From: Methylococcaceae bacterium
GTDB lineage: Bacteria > Pseudomonadota > Gammaproteobacteria > Methylococcales > Methylococcaceae
DNA length: 8,323 nucleotides
Assembly: GCA_005792805.1 (NCBI GenBank)
Contig: SXQV01000232.1
Coordinates: 1 to 8,323, forward strand
Direction of reading: 5' to 3'
The translations under genes were made by a program, and so were the position numbers. Below, in pieces: positions 1-5,463 of this stretch (within the stretch, counting starts at the first letter, position 1; each line of letters begins with the position of its first letter). The notes beneath the pieces were generated by a model. That model searched no databases and was not told the origin of the DNA. It was given only the letters and a program-made list of their open reading frames with translations.

Positions 1-210
1 CAACCCACGTATATCAGACTGATTCACCGTCGCCCATTTAGCCTTCAGTCTCTGAATCACCATCACCGACCAGACTATTTGTCCATTTTTAGGAAAGTAC
101 CATTAACCAAGCATTGACAGGTCAATCCATATCAGGAGTGCCGCCCCCGGCACGAGCGGGGCTGATTCGTTGGTAGGATCGTCGCCCCCGTCGCGTGAGG
201 TGCAACGCAC
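1..210. other. Non-coding stretch, no gene supported
   Basis: No reading frame here has a convincing start, length or recognisable sequence. A short plus-strand frame runs in from the left edge and stops near 113, with no family resemblance I can name. Two small structures are visible: a 6-bp inverted repeat ATTGAC-AG-GTCAAT at 113-126, and a hairpin GTGCCG-CCCC-CGGCAC at 138-153. The end of the stretch holds GCGTGAGGTG (193-202), a 10-mer also found in the operator-like site near 5297. Confidence 0.5.
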
Positions 211-239
211 AAAAAAACGGGGGATTTTCATCCCCCGTT
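211..239 (-). terminator. Intrinsic terminator of the small secreted protein gene
   Basis: On the minus strand a perfect 10-bp stem (AACGGGGGAT pairing with ATCCCCCGTT) closes on a 4-base loop and runs directly into seven T residues (plus-strand A-run at 211-217). It begins 43 bases after the stop codon of the 283-684 gene and points the right way to end that transcript. This is the clearest Rho-independent terminator in the window. Confidence 0.92.
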
Positions 240-282
240 CGACCTCCCCCCTGTCAGCCCGGGCGGTGAGCCCGGATTGCGA

Positions 283-684
283 TTACTGTTTTACCGCATT
301 GGTAATGCCGGAGACATCACCGCCCTGGGCAGAGAAGCGGCCGGAGTAGGTCTGCTTGTTTTTTGCGATTTGAACCTGCCCATGCATTTCACCCAGGGTT
401 CCTTCGATGGATGCGCTGCAATCTTTGTTCACCGTGATTTGGCCTTCGGTAGGTAGTTGCGGACTGAGGTTGATAAATTCGCAATAGCTTCCCTCGCCGA
501 CGTGCCCGGTTTTATCCACGACCAGCTTGCACTGACCCACGTGCTGATCGCCCGGGTTGGTGACGAAGGCCGCCTGGTAAGTGATCCAGGTGCCTTTGGC
601 ATCAATCTGCTTGCAGCTGGCGTTTGCAATTTCAGTCCCGGCCAGCAAAGCCAGGGTTATGAGAAAAAGTGTTTTGATTTTCAT
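283..684 (-). CDS. Small secreted four-cysteine protein, function unknown
   Basis: I do not recognise this 133-residue protein. It has a clean Sec signal peptide: KIK at residues 2-4, a hydrophobic stretch at about 5-16, and an ANA-S cleavage motif after residue 22. The mature part is about 111 residues, rich in Gly, Thr, Val and Gln with alternating hydrophobics, which suggests a small beta-rich periplasmic or exported domain. Four cysteines (24, 52, 68, 89) all fall in the mature part, so two disulfides are likely. The only Trp is W33. The ATG start is supported by an AGGA ribosome binding site at 689-692, four bases upstream. The gene stands alone with its own terminator at 211-239. Tandem operator-like repeats lie about 245 bases upstream (902-940) and resemble sites upstream of two other genes here. 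Being a gene is near certain; the function is unknown. Confidence 0.88.
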   Translation of the reverse strand: MKIKTLFLITLALLAGTEIANASCKQIDAKGTWITYQAAFVTNPGDQHVGQCKLVVDKTGHVGEGSYCEFINLSPQLPTEGQITVNKDCSASIEGTLGEMHGQVQIAKNKQTYSGRFSAQGGDVSGITNAVKQ

Positions 685-971
685 GATTTCCTATACTTTT
701 TTAATGGGCCACAAGAGGCGATGATTACCTGAGCAATTAACATGCCTAATTCAGGCCGTTGACGCCATGATTGTCTGCTGATGTGCTGGATACGCCTGAA
801 GATCGGGCGGAACCGATAGCCGCGACCTGAAACCACGGCCCGCGCCATGCAGGATCATGACTGTACCCTGATGTGTCTGCGTGCTCTGTCAGGGCTTGGC
901 CTGTGTGAAATGACCTATCAAGTGTGTGAAATGACACACTGTGGCGATCGGTGCGGTGTGGGCGTTACCCG
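685..971. other. Intergenic region with tandem operator-like repeats
   Basis: This 287-base gap lies between the peroxidase stop and the start of the small secreted protein, so it should hold that gene's promoter. I see no convincing -35/-10 pair close to the start codon. A 63-codon minus-strand frame (746-937) lacks a ribosome binding site and recognisable content and is probably not a gene. The notable content is the repeat pair at 900-940, listed separately. No clear terminator for the peroxidase gene is visible. Confidence 0.5.
900..940. promoter_or_regulatory. Tandem operator-like sites (TGTGTGAAATGAC x2)
   Basis: The 13-mer TGTGTGAAATGAC occurs at 902-914 and again at 923-935, exactly 21 bases apart, about two helical turns. 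The second copy sits inside a palindrome, AGTGTGT-GAAATG-ACACACT (921-940), with perfect 7-bp arms. The layout suggests cooperative binding of a dimeric repressor or activator. Related palindromes occur at 4381-4404 and 5294-5313. It lies upstream of the 283-684 gene, though at a long distance (centre about 245 bases from the ATG). The regulator is unknown; binding is an inference from symmetry and recurrence. Confidence 0.5.
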
Positions 972-3086
972 TTATTTTCCGGATGACCGTTTCAGGTAGG
1001 CAGTAAAGGGCAGTAGGGGGCCCAGCCTGGTTGAGCGGCCTTGCCTGCCTACTTCGGGAATGTCCATGATGCGATCCACCAACGGTTCCCCCCGTTTCGC
1101 TCTTCCGTAGCCGCTCATGATCCTGAGTGAAGGATGGTCGAACGGGCCGCGTTCCCAGCGCACCCGTTCATCGGTAAGGGTTAACAGGAAGGCCTTCAGG
1201 TCTGCCTTCTCCTGCTGGCTGAAGTGCTGCGGAAAAACAAACGTGCCAAAGTGTTCGCGGTTTTCGACGTTACCTCCCCGGTCATAAAAATCGATGACTT
1301 CGTCGAGACTTTTCATGCTGCCATTGTGCATGTAAGGGCCAGTGAGCTCGATATTGCGCAGAGTCGGTATTTTGAAGGCACCATTAACGGCGATCGGCAG
1401 CCGCCCCTGATTCGGGGACGCGAGTTCTGAGCGGACAAGGCCGGGTTTGGGTAGGGTGGATTGTTCGGGGTTGCCGGTGAAAAAGCCTTGAGCCGGGTGA
1501 ATGGGCGGGGTGAGCTCATCCGGTTTGAATCCGATTCTGAAGCGTAAAGAAAAGTTGAAGGCCGATATCGCAATCGGGTCGATCATTGGCTGATTGGGGT
1601 CGGCTAGCGTGGCGAGGTATTGTTCGCTGAACGAAAGGGGATGGCCCATTGGATCGCGCCCGCCGAGCCCGGTATCAAACTCGTCAGGGGTAACGCCCGT
1701 GTTGGCGTAGCCGACATCGGACAGCGGGATGAAAGCCGCCTTGCGGGCGGAGTCGATGTTCAGCACGCGCCGTTCAACGAGTTTGGGTGGCTGGCCGGGC
1801 TTCAGGCCGGAGTAAACAGCGGGATGTTCGGCCAGTGAGAAACCGGGCCCGTGGTGGCAAAAATCGCATTCGGCCTTGTTGAAGAGGGTAAACCCCCGTC
1901 TTTGCTGGGCATTGAACGTGGAAGGGAAGCCTTGAGCGTCTCGGGGAGCATCGAAGGGCGTTTCATCCGAGATCAGGGTGTTTTCATAAAGCTGGATGGC
2001 GAGCCCAAAAAAGAACGCGAAATTGGCTTCCATCTGTGAATAGGGCGGCAACTCGGGGGCGGGTTTACCGAAATCGCCTTGCCCATTCCAGTAGCGAGGG
2101 GCAAAGCTTTGCCGGACGAGGTCCTGGTAGGAGGGTTCAAGGCCCCAGCCCGAACGGTCGCGCCGGGGAGACAGCACGCTATCCTCGGCGTGAACTTTCT
2201 GTCCAGACAGCGGCTTACGTGACAGCAGCTTCCGGCCCAGATTCGGAAAAGAACGCCCAGCGCAAGACATCTCCTTGTCATCCACGGCTGGCCCCATGGC
2301 TTGGGAAGCTAGCGAGGCGTTCTCCAGCAGGAGATGGGTCTTGGTTACCTGGCCGCTTTTCATTTCCCAGACGCCGGCGTCCGGGGTACGCGGGCCGTAG
2401 ACTGTCTCGCCGTTGAACAGATTGTTCGCCCGCCCATCCCAGAAATTACGGTAGTTGAAGGCCGCATTGATGACCGTGGGGGCATTGCGGTCCGTGACTC
2501 TGCGGGTATTGCCGGAGGCCAGGTGAAAAATATCGTCATTGAGTGGCGCGCAGCGGTCGTATCCATTCTGGCGAGACGAGGAGACTGACTGAAACTGTCG
2601 CTTCAGCGTTCCGGCGGAAGAGACGACATCATCCGTACTGAAGAGCACTCTGGAAGATTTGTCTGCCGGATTATGGAAACGGAACAGCGGGAAGTCCGAT
2701 GCCTGTAGCGGGTAATTGACGCCACCCGGTGCCCCCGAAGCCGTCTTTTCGAAAGTATGTCCGGAAGGGGCCGCATGGCGGCTGCCGGGCTCTAGCTGAT
2801 TAAGGGTCCGGCGATCAGCGCCGGCATGGAAATGACAGCTTGCGCAGGCTACGCCATCACTGCCGGCATTCATGTCCCAGAACAGGGCCTTGCCCAGTTG
2901 CAGGGCCGCGATAGGGTCGACCACGATCGGTGCGGGGCCGTCGAGCATGCCGGGTGTCGGCGGTACTGGAATTCCCTTGAGGGGTGGGGGTGTCTGATCA
3001 AGCTGGAGAGCCGGGGCGGCTCTCAACCCCCCCAACAAAGCCCATGTCAGGAGAGCGAAGCATCTCGTCAAGCGGGGGTTCAACAC
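972..3086 (-). CDS. Long secreted di-heme cytochrome c peroxidase / MauG-family protein (SACCP/CorB-like)
   Basis: A 704-residue exported di-heme protein of the bacterial cytochrome c peroxidase/MauG superfamily. Residues 1-24 form a signal peptide (LTRCFALLTWALL core, RAA cleavage region). The first haem-binding motif is CASCH (81-85), preceded by LGKALFWD (64-71); the second is CDFCH (407-411), followed by HGPGF. Family landmarks in order: NAPTVINAAF...FWDGRA (201-220), FGLAIQLYENTL (360-371; its Tyr367 lies in the region that supplies MauG's tyrosine haem ligand), and the C-terminal FKIPTLRNIELTGPYMHNGS (571-590), where Met586 is a plausible haem ligand. Classical peroxidases are about 320-350 residues; this one has 326 residues between haem sites and extra cysteines C179 and C275. 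Size and layout match the surface-associated peroxidases of methanotrophs. Likely roles are peroxide reduction or oxidation of a partner protein in the periplasm or at the cell surface. The start is GTG at 3084-3086 with only a weak AAGG next to it; no ATG is available before Met47. It lies 159 bases downstream of the duplicated-domain protein gene, in the same direction. Confidence 0.9.
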   Translation of the reverse strand: MLNPRLTRCFALLTWALLGGLRAAPALQLDQTPPPLKGIPVPPTPGMLDGPAPIVVDPIAALQLGKALFWDMNAGSDGVACASCHFHAGADRRTLNQLEPGSRHAAPSGHTFEKTASGAPGGVNYPLQASDFPLFRFHNPADKSSRVLFSTDDVVSSAGTLKRQFQSVSSSRQNGYDRCAPLNDDIFHLASGNTRRVTDRNAPTVINAAFNYRNFWDGRANNLFNGETVYGPRTPDAGVWEMKSGQVTKTHLLLENASLASQAMGPAVDDKEMSCAGRSFPNLGRKLLSRKPLSGQKVHAEDSVLSPRRDRSGWGLEPSYQDLVRQSFAPRYWNGQGDFGKPAPELPPYSQMEANFAFFFGLAIQLYENTLISDETPFDAPRDAQGFPSTFNAQQRRGFTLFNKAECDFCHHGPGFSLAEHPAVYSGLKPGQPPKLVERRVLNIDSARKAAFIPLSDVGYANTGVTPDEFDTGLGGRDPMGHPLSFSEQYLATLADPNQPMIDPIAISAFNFSLRFRIGFKPDELTPPIHPAQGFFTGNPEQSTLPKPGLVRSELASPNQGRLPIAVNGAFKIPTLRNIELTGPYMHNGSMKSLDEVIDFYDRGGNVENREHFGTFVFPQHFSQQEKADLKAFLLTLTDERVRWERGPFDHPSLRIMSGYGRAKRGEPLVDRIMDIPEVGRQGRSTRLGPLLPFTAYLKRSSGK

Positions 3087-3149
3087 CTTGAATATAGCGG
3101 AAGGCTCAGGAGGTTCAGGCTTATTTGAATCGTAAGGCTGGGTGATCCT

Positions 3150-3171
3150 GAAAGAAAAAAGAGGAAAAAAG
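3150..3171. other. Uninterrupted 22-base purine tract ahead of the peroxidase gene
   Basis: The plus strand is all A/G from 3150 to 3171, with two A6 runs, so the minus-strand transcript carries a C/U-only stretch with two U6 runs about 65 bases before the GTG start. It lies about 30 bases past the hairpin at 3203-3232. It may act as a delayed U-rich termination or Rho-related site between the two genes, or as an unstructured leader segment. No -10/-35 pair is obvious around it. Confidence 0.35.
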
Positions 3172-3202
3172 TTGGCGTGTCACCGGCAGAAGCGTCGCTG
3201 GT

Positions 3203-3232
3203 CGAGGAGACGCGGCTGGGCCGGTCTCCTCG
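3203..3232 (-). terminator. Strong hairpin after the duplicated-domain gene, no adjacent U-tract
   Basis: CGAGGAGAC (3203-3211) pairs perfectly with GTCTCCTCG (3224-3232), and the stem continues as CGGC-TGG-GCCG inside after a single bulged base, giving 13 base pairs. It starts 13 bases after the stop codon of the 3246-4259 gene. A T-run does not follow at once on the minus strand; T6 runs appear only about 30 bases further on. It may be a partial terminator or an mRNA-stabilising hairpin that sets the ratio of the two genes. Confidence 0.5.
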
Positions 3233-3245
3233 TCGGTTGAGGGTA

Positions 3246-4259
3246 TTATTTTTTACTGACAGTCAGATTGCCTTCAGTCAGCATCAGGGTTTCGCAAGCA
3301 TGATTGATGGCAAAGCTCATGGCCTTGCTGGTGTCACCGGACGCGGCGTCCTTGGACACGACGATCTCATATTTGCCATTCCCCCCCTCCAGTGTGCCTG
3401 ATTGACTGGAGGCCTTGTCTCCATTGATGGGGTCCAGGACGCTGACTTCTTCACCGTCTTTTTTTACGATCATGCGCAGCTTGAATGGCCGGTTTTTGTT
3501 GGCGGCCTTGATCTGGAAATTGTACCGGGCGGTGTCCTGGCCAAGCTTGTTGGCGGTGCAGGCCACATAAAGGGTCTGGCTATTGGCCTTTTTGCTCAGG
3601 GCGCTGGAATAAGTCGTGAGCTTGGCACCTTGGGCGGGTTTATCGTCACCGATGGGTTCTGGCTTTTTGATGCCGGTATACGCTCCGGTTGCCGTATTGC
3701 ACTCCTGCATGGTCTGGAAAGTCATTGGGCCATCTAGGCTGGAATCCGGGGCGCTATCCTTTTTCTTGACCTTGCTGACAGTCAGAATGTATTCGCCGGT
3801 TCCTTCACTGACGGCAGCGTATTCGCCGTAAAGTTTATCTCCATTGGCAGGGTCCATGACGGTTTGAGCGACGCCATTACGTTCGATTTTGGCACTGACA
3901 AGGAATTTGGCCGATGCTGTCATCCCCTGGATACGCAGACGAAGTCGCGAGGGTGCGCCACTGCCATCATCGTAACAGCTGGCCTTGTACTGCCTGGTGG
4001 ATTCTGTGCTGAGCTGTCCCTGGAGCCGGGAAGCGCCGGTAGGGACGTAACCGGCCCCCGCTCTGATCTCCGCCGTGGCTGGAGGGGCGGCTACCCAGGA
4101 GGCACTCTCGCCGGCGATGGCTAACGTCCCCGCCAGCCCGGGGAGGCTGAGGGCGGCGAGATTTAATAGCGTCAGACACGAACGGCGGGACTTTGACGGG
4201 GTGGCTGAGGGCCGTTCGGAACGGTCCGGTGTTGCGGTTGGATGGGGTGTGTTTTGCAT
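3246..4259 (-). CDS. Secreted protein with two tandem copies of an unrecognised Cys-paired domain
   Basis: This 337-residue protein is not one I recognise. It starts with about 23 polar residues, then SRRSCLTLL (24-32) and a hydrophobic segment to about residue 49. That is an export signal and could be Tat-type, though the Phe of the usual S-R-R-x-F-L motif is replaced by Cys28. The mature part holds two copies of one domain, about residues 89-188 and 228-323. Each copy has one Cys at its beginning (C95, C234) and one at its end (C187, C322), and a shared centre: VMDPANGDK (134-142) then GEYILTVSK (155-163), versus VLDPINGDK (274-282) then GKYEIVVSK (295-303), an offset of 140. The linker (197-227) is Lys/Pro/Ala-rich. 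The fold is probably beta-rich. The only Trp, W55, lies just after the predicted cleavage site. The ATG has an AGGA only two bases away, so initiation may be weak. The next gene downstream is the di-heme peroxidase, suggesting a functional link. Confidence 0.87.
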   Translation of the reverse strand: MQNTPHPTATPDRSERPSATPSKSRRSCLTLLNLAALSLPGLAGTLAIAGESASWVAAPPATAEIRAGAGYVPTGASRLQGQLSTESTRQYKASCYDDGSGAPSRLRLRIQGMTASAKFLVSAKIERNGVAQTVMDPANGDKLYGEYAAVSEGTGEYILTVSKVKKKDSAPDSSLDGPMTFQTMQECNTATGAYTGIKKPEPIGDDKPAQGAKLTTYSSALSKKANSQTLYVACTANKLGQDTARYNFQIKAANKNRPFKLRMIVKKDGEEVSVLDPINGDKASSQSGTLEGGNGKYEIVVSKDAASGDTSKAMSFAINHACETLMLTEGNLTVSKK

Positions 4260-4380
4260 GTTCCTAAGGTGATCGTTGGTATTGCAATATCTAAACGGTT
4301 CAAGTCAGCAAAAAACGGGCCGTAAGTGGCCGCCATAGGATTCAACAGGATAAGAGGCGCCTGTCTCCGTGAGTCTAGGG

Positions 4381-4404
4381 AAAGTGAGTGATATCACACA
4401 CTTT
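4381..4404. promoter_or_regulatory. 24-bp near-perfect palindrome, probable operator
   Basis: The 24 bases starting AAAGTGAGTGAT and ending ATCACACACTTT are palindromic except for one mismatched pair (positions 7 and 18). The centre is 133 bases upstream of the ATG of the duplicated-domain secreted protein. Read on the minus strand, it shares AAGTGTGTGA with the palindrome at 921-940 and matches it at most other positions. The symmetry fits a dimeric transcription factor. It does not fit the standard CRP or FNR half-site spacing. Confidence 0.55.
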
Positions 4405-4484
4405 ACAGAGCGGGAGCGACTCGTTGAACTCCAGAAAGGGACAGGGTTGGGGTCGTACCGTAGTAGATGCCGATGTTGGGAGGT

Positions 4485-4536
4485 GGGGGAATCGCCGGCA
4501 GGTACTGTCCCGGCAAGAGGCGAATTCCCCCGTTTT
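4485..4536 (+). terminator. Terminator-like hairpin with no assigned gene
   Basis: GGGGGAATCGCC (4485-4496) pairs with GGCGAATTCCCCC (4519-4531) with one bulged base, followed on the plus strand by GTTTTAA, so polarity favours plus-strand termination. No plus-strand gene lies upstream, while the minus-strand gene that ends at 4562 would read it without a U-tract. It could end an unannotated plus-strand small RNA, act weakly in both directions, or simply stabilise the 3' end of the 4562-5017 transcript. Confidence 0.4.
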
Positions 4537-4561
4537 AATGGCGAAGCCGGAGATCAGGGAA

Positions 4562-5017
4562 TTATTGGTGTGCGGTGAACACTTCAACGAGATGATGGCT
4601 CTGGGGAGTGCCAAATCGTGAGCCGCTCTCTTTCAGGTGCGAGATCAGGTCCTGAAGTCCGATGCCGAGGATTTTCGCCAGGGCTGGAAGCGTCCAGGAA
4701 GGGGCACCGTCTGCCATGCTGAATTGGTCGGCCGGGGGCAGGCTGCCTTGACTGATCAGGCCATAGATTTCCTGAATCTCCGGTGTTGTGGGCCGGAGCT
4801 CATAGTCGGAAATTCTGGGAGCCCGCTCCTTACGCTGGCAACCGCAGCTGGTCGATGATCCATTGCGCAGGGTAATGGCTGATACCAGTTTTTCCATTCC
4901 GCATTCACAGTGACACGGATAGCGGGTATCGCCGCCCACTCGCCGCGCCTCGCCGACGATGACCCAATGTCCGTAGCGATGGCCTATCTCAATTTTCGGG
5001 CTGGTTTTGGTTGCCAT
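4562..5017 (-). CDS. Small Cys-cluster (CxCxCG...SCGC) protein with HTH-like C-terminus
   Basis: A 151-residue protein. Residues 12-64 form a compact domain with RYGHWVIVGEAR (14-25), CHCECG (35-40) and SCGCQRKE (57-64). The pattern of a strand, a CxCxCG knuckle, about 17 residues including L-R-N-G, then SCGC is common in phage-encoded and mobile-element proteins, often attached to AP2-like or HNH domains; the cysteines probably bind zinc. After a linker, residues 108-130 (WTLPALAKILGIG then QDLISHLKESG) read like a helix-turn-helix, so nucleic-acid binding is likely. No nuclease residues are visible. I chose the ATG at 5015-5017 because a GAGGA site sits at about 8-9 bases; a start 35 codons further up (5122) would cross the hairpin leader and a possible -10 and add sequence unlike the family. 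It stands alone. Possible roles are a small regulator or a domesticated phage protein. Confidence 0.78.
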   Translation of the reverse strand: MATKTSPKIEIGHRYGHWVIVGEARRVGGDTRYPCHCECGMEKLVSAITLRNGSSTSCGCQRKERAPRISDYELRPTTPEIQEIYGLISQGSLPPADQFSMADGAPSWTLPALAKILGIGLQDLISHLKESGSRFGTPQSHHLVEVFTAHQ

Positions 5018-5053
5018 GATGATTTTCCTCAAGTTCGTGGACAAGATGGATGA

Positions 5054-5085
5054 GGGGCGCCTGCCTGACGCAGGGCGGTCGCCCC
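5054..5085 (-). promoter_or_regulatory. Structured 5' leader of the Cys-cluster gene
   Basis: GGGGCG (5054-5059) pairs with CGCCCC (5080-5085), and an inner stem CCTG-ACG-CAGG (5064-5074) sits within. If transcription starts just downstream of the TATATT at 5100-5105, the hairpin lies near the 5' end of a leader of about 75 bases, leaving the ribosome binding site free. It could stabilise the message or serve in autoregulation. It matches no riboswitch class I know. Confidence 0.35.
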
Positions 5086-5099
5086 AGTTCAACTCGTGC

Positions 5100-5105
5100 A
5101 ATATA
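5100..5105 (-). promoter_or_regulatory. Possible -10 element for the Cys-cluster gene
   Basis: The minus strand reads TTTGCTTATATTGC here, giving a TATATT hexamer with a TGC just before an overlapping TTATAT, similar to an extended -10. There is no good -35 hexamer 16-18 bases upstream. It would place the start of transcription about 75 bases before the ATG at 5017. Confidence 0.35.
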
Positions 5106-5293
5106 AGCAAACTTCGGGCCAATTTTTCTGGAGAGTCAGGCGCTCCATCATCCGTCTAAACCACCGATTGTTTTTTTACAGAGAACGCCCTGTGGAACCG
5201 GCCTTCCAGGATCTGGAGGAGGGGCGCGCCGCTTCGCGCATGAGTTTGGTGATGGCCCGCGACTTTGAGCTGGGGCCTGGGTGAGCGGGAACA

Positions 5294-5313
5294 GGTGCGT
5301 GAGGTGACTCACC
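5294..5313. promoter_or_regulatory. Third operator-like site (GTGCGTGAGGTGACTCAC)
   Basis: The 20 bases GGTGCGTGAGGTGACTCACC form an imperfect palindrome. They share GTGnGTGA-RR-TGACnCAC with the 921-940 palindrome, including the same asymmetric TGAC half. It lies about 285 bases upstream of the Cys-cluster gene and about 150 bases downstream of the membrane protein gene. If one regulator binds all these sites, it would control at least three transcription units in the window. Confidence 0.42.
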
Positions 5314-5376
5314 CTGCTGTGGCATATGCCTGAAATGGCTGACAGGCGGTGGGGCGAGGTCAGTCTATGAGCTGAT

Positions 5377-5406
5377 GGGGCAACCCAGCGCACGCTGGGT
5401 TGCCCC
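5377..5406. repeat. Perfect 14-bp inverted repeat, possible terminator of the MCWS gene
   Basis: GGGGCAACCCAGCG and CGCTGGGTTGCCCC are exact reverse complements separated by two bases. The stem begins 57 bases after the stop codon of the 5464-6225 gene. No T-run follows on either strand, so it is not a canonical intrinsic terminator. It may be a 3'-end stabilising hairpin, a cruciform or protein-binding site, or one copy of a dispersed repeat. Confidence 0.6.
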
Positions 5407-5463
5407 GACAGGGATGGGGGAGGGCAATGTCCCCTGGGATGTGCCTATCCGAAATGGGGGGTG

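Larger units (their letters stand above)
4260..4561. other. Intergenic region upstream of the duplicated-domain gene
   Basis: No gene is supported in these 302 bases; short frames on both strands lack ribosome binding sites and recognisable content. The region should hold the promoter for the 3246-4259 gene, but I cannot choose a confident -35/-10 pair. Visible structures are a perfect 10-bp palindrome TATTGCAATA (4280-4289), an 8-bp palindrome AGGCGCCT (4355-4362), the 24-bp near-palindrome at 4381-4404 and a terminator-like hairpin at 4485-4536. Confidence 0.5.
5018..5463. other. Intergenic region with leader hairpin, operator-like site and large inverted repeat
   Basis: This 446-base stretch separates the MCWS membrane protein gene from the small Cys-cluster gene. 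Frames crossing it (such as 5096-5284 plus and 5148-5393 minus) lack ribosome binding sites and recognisable content. It contains a leader hairpin (5054-5085), a possible -10 (5100-5105, TATATT on the minus strand), an operator-like site (5294-5313) and a perfect inverted repeat (5377-5406), each listed separately. Confidence 0.5.

Noticed and set aside
113..126. Plus-strand promoter from TTGACA at 114-119
   Set aside because: No -10-like hexamer lies 16-18 bases downstream, and no plus-strand gene follows.
746..937. A 63-codon minus-strand frame between the peroxidase and small secreted protein genes
   Set aside because: No ribosome binding site, biased content, and its start overlaps the tandem operator-like repeats, whose repetition explains its SFHT repeat.
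900..940. CRISPR repeat
   Set aside because: Only two copies of a 13-mer 21 bases apart, with no further units, no spacer pattern and no cas genes.
3246..4259. MopE or CorA copper-binding protein itself
   Set aside because: The context fits, but the sequence is a duplicated Cys-paired domain with few histidines and one Trp, and I cannot match it to those proteins.
4381..4404. CRP or FNR binding site
   Set aside because: The half-sites are not TGTGA-N6-TCACA or TTGAT-N4-ATCAA; the centre GTGATATCAC has the wrong spacing, so I kept it as an operator of unknown type.
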